NCBI GenBank assembly: GCA_037349315.1 | Contig: JBAIAC010000004.1 | Location: forward strand, 41,853,001 to 41,917,000 | From: Chelydra serpentina | Taxonomy: Eukaryota; Chordata; Testudines; Chelydridae | Length of the DNA stretch: 64,000 nt | Reading direction: 5' to 3' | In this document: positions 23,201-33,922 of the stretch, one piece after another | Position numbering within the stretch: position 1 is the stretch's first letter | Layout of the letters: the number at the start of each line of letters is the position of its first letter | Translations under genes and position numbers: made by a program | Notes under the pieces: model-generated | What the model was told of the DNA's origin: nothing | What the model saw: only the letters and a program-made list of their open reading frames with translations | Databases searched by the model: none

Positions 23201-23950
23201 CAGGGTGGATTGATTTAAATCAAGGAGATTTAAATCAACAAGTGGAAAGCCTCAATTTAAATAAACTTTCCCATTTGTACTGCCTTTATTTTCTAAAGCA
23301 AGGTGCATTCTCATTAGTTGATATAACCATTAAAAGATGTTGATTTACAACTAAATAGAGCATTTACACTAGATTTTATATATCTTTGTTACCTAGGAGA
23401 GTACACTATAACTATATACATGTATTTAAGCAAGTATATAGCTTAATATTTTCAGATTCTTATTAATTGGACATCTTACTATGTTAGAAAATGGAAATAA
23501 GCAATATATATTTCACCTAGATAATTAACTTTTTGCTCATGATTTGTGTCACGCTCTATTAGGATGGTAACTTGAATTTAAACACAACAGCATATACAAT
23601 TTATTGTTATTAAACCAAACAAGTCCTTAACACAATACATGACCTCCTGTGCCATATTTAAAAAGCTTGACCTCAAAAGTTTAGTTGTTTTTCACCTGAT
23701 TCTTTCTTTATATATAGAAAACCAGCATTTAACGCAACGTTTTTGATAGAGACTCACGGATTCAGTGTATTTATTTGTTATTAAAATGTTTAAAGAGATT
23801 TATAACAAGTTTAGGTCTTAACATATTTTGTATTAAATTCAGATTTCATTTTAAGCAGGTTTACTTTAAAAAAGGAAAACAAGATAATTTGAATAAAATT
23901 GATTTTTTTTTTACTTTTTTAAAAAAATCTTGTTTTTTTTATGTTCTCTG
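23201..23950. mobile_element. hAT-like element inside the LINE
   Basis: The left end CAGGGTGGATTGATTTAAAT is a recognisable hAT-type terminus. The flanks are CTCTATTC (23193-23200) and CTCTATTA (23951-23958), a 7/8 match of the expected 8-bp duplication. The LINE sequence reads through cleanly once the element is removed. The right TIR has decayed to TTCTCTG. Confidence 0.65.
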
Positions 23951-24028
23951 CTCTATTATTATAAAATGGTGGGTTTTTAATCAATATGTGTGGTACTAAG
24001 TTAAATGTCTAAGTATATTTCTTTGCAG

Positions 24029-24325
24029 TTACTTTATCAACCATACCTGTGATCTCATCAAAGATTTAAAAAGGTTTGTTTGACAGGTCCTATTTTCCAT
24101 AATACCAAGTTGACTGGCATTAATTATATTCTTCTCCTTTAATGCTTTATAAATTGCTTCTTGTATCAGCTTTTCCATTATTTTGCCTGGAATTGATGTC
24201 AGGATAACCAGCCTACAGTTATTCGGGTCATATTCCTTACACATTTTGAATATTGGCACAAAATTAGCACTCTTCCAGTCTTCTGGAATTTCCCTGGTAT
24301 TCCAACATTTATTAAAAAATAACAT
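24029..24325 (-). pseudogene. LINE reverse transcriptase fragment
   Basis: This 98-codon frame is the best preserved piece of the antisense LINE. It contains 'REIPEDWKSANFVPIFK', 'NNCRLVILTSIPGKIMEKL' and 'INASQLGI', which correspond to CR1/L2 RT sequence before the catalytic centre (compare 'MGEFPED' and 'NYRLVILTS' in the CR1 near 60.6 kb). Stops bound it on both sides. Confidence 0.7.
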
Positions 24326-24801
24326 TGTCAGCTAGAGATTTCTTCAGCCAACTCTTTTAGAACTCTTGGGTTCAAGTTATCCAAGCCTGCTGATTTAAAA
24401 ATGTTTATCCCTCATAGATGTAAACATCCTCCTCAGTTACTAATGAACTGTAATCCTCATAGCCTTTGTCATCCTAATATGGTGTCCTTATATCATTCTG
24501 CTTCTTTCCAAATATGGAACAGAAATATTTATTGAACACTTTTGCCATTTCTACATCGCTATTAACAGTTTTACCATCTCCAACTAGTAATTGTCCTATA
24601 CCATTGTTAGGATTTCTTTTGTTCCTATTATACTTAAAGAAAACTCCTTATTGTCCTTAGTCCTACCAGCCATGTTTTTTCCCTGATGGCTTTAGCTTCC
24701 CATATCGATTTTCAACACTTTATAATTTCTAATTTATATTGATTCCTATCTATTTCCCCCTTTTTGCATTTGTTATATATTACTCTTTTAATTGCTACCT
24801 T

Positions 24802-25692
24802 TGTTACAGTTCAGGGCAAGTGCACCTTTATTTCCCCTCCCTACTCCCTTGAGGGCACCTACTCTTGGCTGTCACCTCTCTTGGGAGGAAACCCATGTCT
24901 CTCTTCCTCCTGATGGAGTGTTTTCAGGCTGCACAGTTCCTTGATTATACTGTGATATCCCCGGCAAACCAGACTATGTAAACAGGCCAGCATCTCGGTT
25001 TTGGATTCTTTCTAAAGGGTATGCACAGCTGTAATTGCATTAACAAGTTACCACATAGCTCTTTATAAGCAAGCACACTTATTCCTAAGATGTTTTTAAT
25101 GTTTTCTCTGTAATACTTTTAATCAAAGAACCTACAGGCATGCTAATAAGCTTACCAGAGATTTCCTGCCAACTTCAACAAGGGCTCTTGTAGGAGTCAG
25201 TCCTTCAAACCCCACCAGTGGGTTTTCCTGTAGTTACCAGCTGATAACAGCTTTAACTCAGAAATAGCACACCCATGAATAGGTTACTCTTTCCTTTTAT
25301 AAAGCTTGGGCCTTTAATCTTGAGACTTCAGGAACAAGTAATCAGCAGATAATGGTCCTCTCCTCCAATCATAGCTTCAAAAGACTGGGTTGTGTATAAC
25401 TGAAGGTGGGGAATTTGCTTTCACCTGCCCTTAGAGATTCTCCAGGCAAACCACTTGACACTGTCCCAAAAGTCAATTCTCATCTGTTACATTATTCAGT
25501 GTAGTCCTTTGAAGTTCATAACACTTCTCAGGGCTCACATCATCACATCTGCCCACCTAATGAGGTTGCATACAATCCCAGTCCACAATAATATATAACT
25601 TTTGCATTTAATACAATGGACTCCAAAGGTACTTAAACTTAATTCAATAAAGTTTTTCAAGGATATTGGAGGAAATTACCATATCTGTCACA
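24802..25692 (-). repeat. candidate solo LTR, antisense
   Basis: An 891-bp stretch interrupting the LINE begins TGTTACAG and ends CTGTCACA, so its ends are TG...CA in inverted form. An AATAAAG occurs near the right end on the + strand. A target duplication is not clear. Confidence 0.35.
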
Positions 25693-25705
25693 TCTATCTG
25701 TCACA

Positions 25706-25925
25706 TCAATTTTGGTTGGATGTATTCCTGGAGGTTTCATATGCAACATAATCTTTAATGAAAGATTAATCTTTAATCCACTGCTTGCATCCGAAGAAGT
25801 GGGTATTCACCCACGAAAGCTTATGCTTCAATACCTCTGTTAGTCTATAAGGTGCCACAGGACCCTTTGTCGCTTCTTTAATTCCTGGAGACTCCAGAAC
25901 AATCCTGGAGGGTTGGCAACCCTAC
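25706..25925. mobile_element. palindromic MITE split by a PLE tail
   Basis: The left half 'ggttggatgtattcctggag' and 'ctttaatgaaagattaatct' pairs with the right half 'ctttaattcctggagactcc' and 'ctggagggttggcaaccct'. The PLE tail at 25778-25874 sits in the middle. Confidence 0.55.
25778..25874 (-). mobile_element. PLE tail, antisense, 97 bp
   Basis: 'ccactgcttgcatccgaaga' to 'aggaccctttgtcgct' is the inverse complement of the PLE tail. It is flanked by TCTTTAAT (25770-25777 and 25875-25882). Confidence 0.8.
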
Positions 25926-26830
25926 ACAGCTTTCACTTTACTTTGGAACCGGGATAGACTTTTAGCCAATGTTATCTTGATTGTGGAATCATGGCTCTTT
26001 TGGCCATTTAATAAACTCTTCTTTAAGAACTTCCAATTTTCATTCATTTTTTTTCTGTATACATTTTTCCTCCCAATCAATTTTGCTCATAATTTTCATT
26101 GGTTTGGGGAAATTAGCCCTTTTGAAGCACGAGGTATTTTTTACTGGGCCAGTCCTCTGTTTGTTTACCCGTATTGAGTGTAATCAGAGAATGATCCTTG
26201 ATCCCTAGGCAACCACCAACTTCTAGTTCAGTGATTAATTCATCTTTGTTGGTCATAATGAGGTCCACAGTAGTTACCTCATGTTGGGTAATATCTTTTG
26301 TGTTAGAAAGTTAAAATCTATTATGTTCAGAAACTTTAATGATATTTTACTACTGGCTATATGAGACCTTCAGCTTACGTCTCCCATATTGAAGTCCATC
26401 ATAACACAGTATTAGTTTCCACATATTACAGACAGGTGCTTAAAGAGTATCTCATCCTATTTTCTGGTTTAATTTAGTGGTCTATAACAGATCCCCACCA
26501 GTACTCCCTCTTGAGCTTTGTTAGTTAGCACATTGATACATATGCATTCAAGATCTTGTGGTTCTGAGTTATCAATAACTCTAAAACAGGTAATGGTGTC
26601 TTTAAAGTAAAGTCCCACCCCCACCCCACACGCCTCTTTTGCCTACTATATCCTTCCTGAACAGGTTATACGTAGTGATTTTTAATATTCCAATCATCCA
26701 AATCATCCTGCCAGGTTTCAGTAATACCAATTATATCAAATTTCTTCTTTTCCATGAGAATTTCCAATTCTTGTAACCCAGACGCCTAACATTGGTATAC
26801 AAATAACTTGTAATGTACATACATATTTTT

Positions 26831-28063
26831 TCAGATGCTTTATTACACTTGTGCGATTAAACCGTTTCCCCAAAAACAAAAGTAGTTTTAATTGACAGTT
26901 TAGCATTGTAACACATACTTTGCAACTATTTCTGATTTTCAGAATCCCTTCATCTGTATTTTGTCCTTCCTCCTCTCATTTGTCAGTCATTTCTACTCCT
27001 AAATGCAAAACCTCACTGAATAACAATAATTTTGCTTTTAAACATTTAGTTTCTTTGATTTTTTAAAAAAACTTTCTAATTAATTTCCATTTCAAATAAG
27101 TAAAAAGGAATAATGTTACAGTGCGCTAGAGTAAGAAAGGCAAATTAGTATTGAATTCTTGCTTATTTGTATTTACAGAATAACAAATTATATATAATGG
27201 GCTTATACTCTACATTTTTGTATGCTGCCATACAGATTTTTGCACAGCAAACTCAGGTTATATTTCTATTTCGCTACCAAATTCAGAAATGAAAAATTAG
27301 TTCCCAGTTGTATTTTCACTAAAAACTTTTGTGTTTGGTGTACAAATCATGAACCTGTTTTATTGCCAGCTTCTAGAAAGCTTAAATCCAAACCCTAGAA
27401 CCAGCTGTGTCCCTTTCCTACTTTTCCCCTCTCTCCCAGCTTTCTACTCCTCCCAAAAACATATGCAGCAAGGCTTTTAATAATTTTCATTCTTTGTTCC
27501 TTTTTTTAAATCCATTTTCTGAGATGGTGGTGTACTGACATGTATCTGATGTGACCAAATTGATCATTTATTCTGAATTTCATAGAATATTTGCTTAGAA
27601 TGTGAATCAATAGACTGGTTTATATGTCTATTTCCCTATATTTACTTGGCATCTTCCAGGTATGCAGCAGACTTCAAGTCAACTTCATGCATTGGGAAAC
27701 AGTTCTGTCAATGAGTCTTGATGTTCTCCAGTCGCAGTTGAACAGCAATATTGTATTGTTCTGTGCCTGTTCTGAGTATTTTTGAAGTCAATGGAAAAAT
27801 TTGCATAGAAATTGAAATGATATATTGTCTATATAGCCATGTGTTTTAAAAACAAACAAACCACAATTTGTAAATTAGGTATTCATTATTTTGGGTTTTA
27901 GGAATTATTTATCTGAAACATTTGAGCAATGTTGTTAACAAATATCTATTTCAGCACACTAAAGTTTACTATAATGCTGAATTTTACATAAGTAGTACAT
28001 TCAAAGTAAACTCATTGTCCAGCTTGGGGATTTTAAATACTTTCCTTTTTTCTTTTGATTTAG
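26831..28063. other. intron 1, nothing recognised
   Basis: AT-rich sequence leading to the exon 2 acceptor. No repeat assigned. Confidence 0.4.
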
Positions 28064-28166
28064 TTCTCCATAAGGGAGAGAGGCTTAACCCTAAGAAATG
28101 GGCATTAAAGGATTACAAAAACAAGATAAAATAGTGAAGATGCTTATACTATTATTAGTGTATTTG
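28064..28166 (+). CDS. TNFRSF19: TNFRSF19 exon 2: 5'UTR end, start codon and signal peptide
   Basis: TNFRSF19 (TROY) is a type I membrane receptor of the TNF receptor superfamily. The coding part is 28098-28166, 23 codons, ending exactly in phase 0 before gtaagt. The exon follows a strong pyrimidine tract and TAG acceptor (28061-28063). The ATG has A at -3 and G at +4, and an in-frame TAA lies at 28092-28094, so no upstream start is possible in this exon. The encoded MGIKGLQKQDKIVKMLILLL is a basic n-region followed by a hydrophobic core, the start of a signal peptide. The 23-codon length and the position of the exon border fit TNFRSF19 from other vertebrates as I know it. No ORF caller would find it because it is so short; the link rests on splice phase and the clear homology of the next exons. 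Confidence 0.85.
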
Positions 28167-28792
28167 GTAAGTAAATAATGAGAACTTCCTTTTCGTCATC
28201 ATGAATGTTGGAAAATAATTGCATGAACTAGTGAGTAATTTATATATTTTAAATACAACTATTAATATATAGAATGCAGTATTTTGAGCATATCAGATTA
28301 AGTCAATGACAATTAGTTATAAATTCTTCCAGTTTAAAAATTACACTATTCAAATTGCATGTGACACCTCTTTCCATCCCACTCTTCTGCTCCTCTGCCC
28401 CCCAAAAATCCACCTCTCTCTGAATAAACCCACATGAAGGATGGTTTGATTTGGCAGAATAAAACATATATGAATTTAGTGCTTGTGCAACATGTCAGTC
28501 TATTGACTTCTGAAGTTGGAGCAAGATCCACAGGGTTACGCATGAGTACATCATTGATCACCTCTCAGTGCAAGGTGCCAGAGTTAAGGTATAGGAGTCA
28601 AGTACTCTATTTATGCAGAAAACAGCAACAGCACAATTGGCAACAATGCAAGCTTCCACTGCTATATCAGAATGCCTGAACTCTGACCCAGAGAGACAAT
28701 CTGTAGGAATGAAGGTAGTTCAGTCTCCATAGCAGATTCATGTTTTGGCCTTACTGCTGAAACTACCAAACAGGGTGATAACTTAGGGCTGG
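28167..28792 (+). other. intron 2, 5' part, nothing recognised
   Basis: Starts with a consensus donor gtaagt. No feature recognised in the first 620 bases. Intron 2 spans 28167-30406. Confidence 0.45.
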
Positions 28793-28795
28793 TCT

Positions 28796-29083
28796 ACACT
28801 GGGGGAGCGGGGGAATCGATCTAAGATACGCAACTTCAGCTACGTGAATAGCGTAGCTGAAGTCGAATATCTTAGATCGATTTTTAAAAGTACTTACCTC
28901 GGTCCACACGGCAGCAGGCAGGCTCCTCCGTCGACAGCGCTTCCTCTGCTCACGGAGCTGGAGTTCCGGTGTCGACGGGGAGCGGCTCTGGGATCGATTA
29001 TCATGTCTAGACAAGACGTGATAAATCGATCTCAGAACATCGATAGCTACCCGCCGAATCGGACGGGTAGTGTAGACGTAGCC
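28796..29083 (+). mobile_element. Harbinger MITE copy 2 with TTA duplication
   Basis: 288 bp, same family as 16582-16876. TIRs GGGCTGGTCTACACTG and AGTGTAGACGTAGCC are flanked by TTA (28793-28795 and 29084-29086). Internal hairpins are well preserved: 'acttcagctacgtgaat' with 'agcgtagctgaagt', and 'tcatgtctagacaagacgtg' within ATCGAT borders. Confidence 0.9.
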
Positions 29084-29316
29084 TTAGTGGCAACTGTGAT
29101 GTGATGTGGATGCCCTTCCTCTTGGAATTAGACTGACTACCAAAATCATCTTCCAGAATGTGCTTTTGATTAAAGTGATTAACTGGGTCTTAGTCATTTA
29201 ATCAAAAAAGTGTGTGTGCGCTTGAGACAGAATGTTGAATGTACTGAGTTTGATGCTGCAGTAGGATTTGCTCATGGAGACCCTTGCACCTGTGTAGGGT
29301 CCCACTGATTTTACTG

Positions 29317-29479
29317 GTTTTAGAGTAGCAGCTGTGTTAGTCTGTATCCACAAAAAGAACGAGGAGTACTTGTTGCACCTTAGAGACAAACGAATTTAAG
29401 TGGGCTGTAGCCTACGAAAGCTTATGCTCAAATAAATTCGTTAGTCTCTAAGGTGCCACAAGTACTCCTTGTTCTTTTT
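29317..29479. mobile_element. PLE tail subfamily B in fold-back form
   Basis: The left arm 'ttttagagtagcagctgtgt' to 'gaatttaagtgggctgtag' returns as 'acgaaagcttatgctcaaat' to 'aagtactccttgttctttt'. An exact 13-bp direct repeat ACTGATTTTACTG brackets it (29304-29316 and 29480-29492). Confidence 0.9.
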
Positions 29480-29839
29480 ACTGATTTTACTGAGACTCTG
29501 TATTGGTGTTTCTGCTTGTGGTTCAGATTGCAGCATCAAAGCTGTAGTTTCTAGCTTGGTCAGAAGCTGTACTTAGAAATTGTAGAAGGCAGAAATTGCA
29601 TCACTATGTGTATTTAATGTATTAAGCAAGAAAATATTTTGTGTGAATATTAGTGCAAATTTAAAAAAAAAATTTTGAAGTGTTCATCCTAAACTCTGGG
29701 TGCCATTGAAAATCTCTTTTAAAATGTATATTTAAATATACAGATTCTATTCTTTTTCACACGTTACAAAACCCAGATATACAGATGGTTTAAATAAATG
29801 AAGCCCATTCTTGCAATTTAGAACAAATTAGAGGTATAA

Positions 29840-30104
29840 AAATATAGGCCAAAATTTTCAAAAATGGGTGCATGAAGTTAGGGCCTAAAACCATATTTAG
29901 ACACCTAAATAAGTCACCTGACTTTTTCTTTTATTTTATTTTTTTTCTTCAAAAGTACCAGTCATCCACAAATCCTATTGAAGTCAGTGGGAGAGCTGCT
30001 AGGTGCTAAGCACTCTTGAAAATCAGGCCACTTATTTAGGCATCTAAATATGAATTTAGGAGCCTAACGTTACACACCCATATTTTAAAATTTTGGCTAT
30101 ATTT
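29840..30104. mobile_element. long palindromic MITE
   Basis: Ends AAATATAGGCCAAAATTTTC and AAAATTTTGGCTATATTT are inverse complements. Internal arms ('agacacctaaataagt' and 'acttatttaggcatctaa') pair as well. About 265 bp, with a T-rich centre. Confidence 0.65.
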
Positions 30105-30406
30105 TAGAAAGATATTTTACAGGGAGATGGCATTAACTGAACCATCTTGCTTACAGAAAAGACCTTTTCTCAAAGTGAAGTTAAAGTAAGAAATTATTAT
30201 TTTAATATCATTTATAAGTACAGTAGTATTAAGTAATAAGATTTGTGTTGGGTTAAAGTAGATATAATTATACATTCTATTTGAATTAATTTTATAAGAT
30301 TGTATAGTGTTTAAAATCAATTATTTGGCCTAGATGTAAATGTCCAGATTAACTGTAAAGCATTATTGCTAATTTCTTTTAACTATTTGATTTTTTTTTT
30401 TTTAAG

Positions 30407-30517
30407 TTGAGTAAAGTAATTTGTGAGACGGGGGATTGTAGAGAACAAGAGTTCAGGGACCATGCTGGAAACTGTATCCTCTGCAAACAGTGTGGACCTG
30501 GAATGGAGCTGTCAAAG
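30407..30517 (+). CDS. TNFRSF19: TNFRSF19 exon 3: end of signal peptide and first cysteine-rich repeat
   Basis: The exon has 37 codons, phase 0 at both ends. The acceptor is preceded by a run of thymidines ending in AAG, and the donor is gtatgt. It encodes residues 24-60. Cysteines fall at 29, 34, 46, 49 and 52; 'CGPGMELSK' ends the exon. This is the opening half of the first TNFR cysteine-rich domain, which in TROY lies just after the signal peptide. The signal peptidase site is probably near residues 25-29, so the signal sequence straddles the exon 2/3 junction. The frame stays open into the intron until 30664, but the consensus donor and the perfect fit to exon 4 show splicing at 30517. 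Confidence 0.93.
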
Positions 30518-31755
30518 GTATGTATGGGATATACTGCCATGTTACACTTTCTTGATTTTTTCCCCACAAATATGTTTACATGTATGGTTAAAATAATCAA
30601 TATCAGTTTATGCATGAAAGAACTTTTATGGGTTCAGCTTGTTGTCCACATGTATCATTTTTAAAAAGTATGTAACTTTTAGTTCCTATATGTAACCCAA
30701 GCCTATATGGTTCAGAAAATGGTGATGCCATGCAATACCCAAACAGCGGTGATTAAGGCAATTTAATCAGGCACCATAAACACTAAACTGATTTTTAAAG
30801 ACATTAGAATTTTTTTTCATTTTTTCTCCCTCATTGCACTACAGCATAAGAGTGTTTGGGTGCCTTACCTGTGCATTTCTTATCTCAACACATTTGGATT
30901 TCTTTTAAGTGTAACCTTGTGTCTGAGTTTCCTGAGTTTATAATGTTTGATTGTGGGGTAGTTACAATATCTCTATAATATTTTTTTTACTTGTAAATTA
31001 CTGATATATACTATCAATCTAACTCCATTTTTAACATCCTTTTTCTCTGGGAATTTCCTTAGTTTTCAAAAATGTAATACAAACACTGGGTTTCTTGTTT
31101 AAAGAGAATGCTACCATGTGATATTTCCAATGGCTCTGAAGATATGTTATATAGTATAAATCTTAAAGCATGTTTTAAAAATTTAACTTTTAAGGGTGAA
31201 TTCATCATGTACACGAAAACAACATAAAGCAGCCAGGTTCCACTAGCCGGTTAAACCATATTTATAGCTGCTTTTCATGATAACACAAAGCAAGTTGCGC
31301 GTACTGGTGTATCTGGATCTCAATTTACAATTGACTTATTGATTTAGAGCACTGTCTGTGAGACTGTACAATCCCTGAGTCCCAGTGTCACTATGCTTTG
31401 AGTTCCTCCAGCAGTGTTGCGTCAATGCTTCTACTTTCCAGTGCATTCAGCTGCAATATCCAGCCACCTGCTCAAGGGATGTAGGAACTTGATGGGGCCA
31501 GCCGTGAAAGAGAACAGTCCCAGCAGTGAGGGAGGGAGAGACTCACTGAGGGACATCAGGCAGCTCCTCCCCCACCTTTCCCGGGAGCCTCTGGCATCAG
31601 TTGGCCAGCTGGAGGGAGGGGTGCTGATTAGTCAGCATTCCCCAGCTCCCAGGATTTATCTTCGAGCGGGGGCCATGTGGAGCCTCTTTCAGCTCTGTTC
31701 TAGCAACTGTAATAATAGAGAGAGAGAGCACATGAGGCAGTGTGCTTTAGTGCAT
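30518..31755. other. intron 3, 5' part, nothing recognised
   Basis: Intron 3 runs 30518-48892 (18,375 bases). In this part I see no gene. The GC-richer patch at about 31390-31720, with a 123-codon frame, has no recognised motif and may be an unassigned repeat. Confidence 0.35.
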
Positions 31756-31849
31756 GGTCTTGCAAATCCTTACTCATGTGAGTAGTCTTATTGAAGTAGT
31801 TGACTTGAATAGGACTTTGTGTGAGAAAATGTTTGCAGGATTGGTCTCA
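31756..31849. mobile_element. palindromic MITE
   Basis: 'tcttgcaaatccttactcat' at left pairs with 'gtttgcaggattggtct' at right. The core 'gtgagtagtcttattgaag' is shared with the copies at 2194 and 50493. Confidence 0.6.
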
Positions 31850-31984
31850 GATTATGGTCTCTTTGGAGCATTTCACGTCATCTGTGATTTTTACTGAGCT
31901 ATGCACAAATCTGACACTTTATAAATTATATTAATACATTTTTAAAACAAATTAATTATTCATGTGACCATTACTACTCTATTT

Positions 31985-32085
31985 TATATAGTGCAATAGA
32001 GGTGCTTGCAACTTAAAAGGCAAATAAAAAAGACAAATTCCTGCTGTAATGAGTGTACAATCTAATATAGGTTTAACAAAGAAAA
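31985..32085 (+). repeat. old interspersed repeat 3' fragment
   Basis: 'gacaaattcctgctgtaatg' followed by 'agtgtacaatcta' matches a text also seen near 50090 and 53200. Family not determined. Confidence 0.35.
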
Positions 32086-32939
32086 CTAAACAAAAATAGG
32101 ATGGCCCTGGCTTATGACAGTAAACAGATCAAGCTATATGGTTTTGTTATATAGTCTTTCAAGTAGTTCCAACTGCTCAAGAGAGGCAATTAGGTTAGTG
32201 ATGAACAAGTTACTATAACTGTCTGTTTGTACATATGCATTATGACCTTAACCATTCACTAACTGTATCAGTAAGCTTCATCAATACATCTAATTGTAAC
32301 TATATTATACAAATACATTAGAAGGAAGAGGTAGACAAAGAATAGAGTAGGCCCATTAATCAATGAGGATGGCAAGACAGCAACAGAAAACGCAGCAGCG
32401 CCCTGTGCCAAATGCCTCTTTTGTTTTTGTTTTCACCAAAAATGTTAGCAGTGATCTTACAACTAACATAGTGAACATCAGTGTGAACTGGGTAGAACAA
32501 GTTAAGAATCACTTAGACAAGTTAGGCCTTGTTTACACTGGCAAGTTTCTGTGCAGCAAAGCAGCTTTCTGTGGTGTAACTCCTGAGGTGTACACACTGC
32601 CAAGCCACTAGTGCGCAGAAACTGCGCAGTTGCAGCGCTGTTTAAAAAACCACCCCGACGAGAGACATAGAGCTTTCTGCGCCAAGGCTACAGTGCCGCA
32701 GTGCCAGTGTAAACGCTCTGGTCGATTACAGCGCTGCGATTGGCCTCCGGGAGGTGTTCCACAATGCCTGTTCTTGCCTCTCTGGTCATCAGTTTGAACT
32801 CTACTGTTCTGTCCTCAGGTGACCAACTGTGAGTCCCACCCCTTAAATTCCTTGGGAATTTTGAAAGTCCCCTTCCTGTTTGCTCAGTGATGCGTGCAGT
32901 GGTCTCAGCGCATCTTTCCAGGTGGCCATGCCTGCTGCA

Positions 32940-33620
32940 CGCACCAGGCGATCCCCTGGTTTGCCTCCCACGCATTGTGGTAGGCATTTTGCTGCTCCTT
33001 CACTTTGACCCTGCACTGCGGTGTGTCCCCGTCATGGCCCCTTTCTGTCATGCATCGTGAAATCTGTCCGTAGTTATCATAATTCCTATGGCTGGAGCGC
33101 AGCTGGGACTGGACAGCCTCCCCTCCCCAAATGCCAATGAGGTCCAGCAGCTCAGCATTGCTCCAAGCGTGATGTCATGATGCACTCCGCGGCCAAAAAA
33201 CAAGAATTGAAGGAGTGACGGGACTGTGAGAAGAGGGACCGAAAAGAGAATGTGGCATGTCGGAACGAAGCCACGAGCAGCTCTTAAATGTTATGGAGCG
33301 CCAAGTGGACACGCTCCAGGCGCTACTAGCACTGCAAACCGAGCAGCTCGGCGCCTGTGTTCCCCGGCAGCCACTGTTGCAAAACTCTTCCCCCAGACAC
33401 CGCCAACACACTCTTATCAAACTCCTGGCTCCAGTCTGTACCCACTGCATTCCGCTCCTGCCCTGTCACAGTCCAGCCTTGCGGACTTCCAGTACCCACT
33501 GCACTCAACACCCATCCCTCTGCAGTTTAGCCCTGTGGAAGTACAGTACCCACTGCACTGTAGTCCAAAGGACAAGGCTGCATATGATACCTGGACATAC
33601 ACAAATCTTTAACTGTCCCA
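32940..33620 (+). pseudogene. Harbinger Myb-like accessory protein relic
   Basis: The convergent second gene of Harbinger elements encodes a Myb/SANT-like DNA-binding protein that helps the transposase. Here only traces are visible: a degenerate start region near 32930-32960 and a C-terminal part in the frame 33257-33763 with 'SHEQLLNVMERQVDTLQALL', a Leu/Gln-rich coiled segment typical of the C-terminus. The Myb domain itself is not recognisable, and stops separate the parts. Compare the better Myb relic at 45694-46130. Confidence 0.5.
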
Positions 33621-33922
33621 GGACCTCACCTCCTACTGGGACCCTCCCTTCCCACATCTCCCACAGTGCTGATATGTTTTTTTGTTTGTCTCTCTCCTCT
33701 GGTTGTTGTTTTTTAATAAAAGAATTGTTTTGGTTTGAAAGCAATCTTTATTCCATTATTTGAAAGCAAACAGAGCCCTGCAAAGCAACAGGCAATTTTC
33801 TTAAACTTTCACAGCGTATCAGTTGCACCAACTACAATCACCTCCTAACATTACAAGCACTGTACTCCTGAGCATAGCAACAAATATTAGTGGCTTTCAG
33901 CTTCAGATTGCTGCCTCAAGGC

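Larger units (their letters stand above)
22232..26830 (-). mobile_element. antisense CR1/L2-clade LINE, degraded, with several nested insertions
   Basis: Read on the minus strand this is one long LINE. From 26830 down to 25926 it resembles the endonuclease-side region. 24801-23959 holds reverse-transcriptase sequence, including the 98-codon frame at 24325-24029 with 'EIPEDWKSANFVPIFK'. 23200-22232 is the C-terminal and 3' part. It is broken by a hAT element (23201-23950) and a block of an LTR-like unit, a MITE and a PLE tail (24802-25925). Stops and frameshifts are numerous, so it is long dead. Confidence 0.7.

Noticed and set aside
30407..30664. Open frame continuing from exon 3 into intron 2 sequence beyond 30517
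   Set aside because: A consensus donor and an exact in-phase join to exon 4 show that translation does not normally continue. An intron-retention form cannot be excluded but has no evidence here.
31414..31785. 123-codon frame as a small gene
   Set aside because: No recognisable motif, no splice or promoter context, and it spans an AGAGAGAG tract. Left as unassigned intron sequence.
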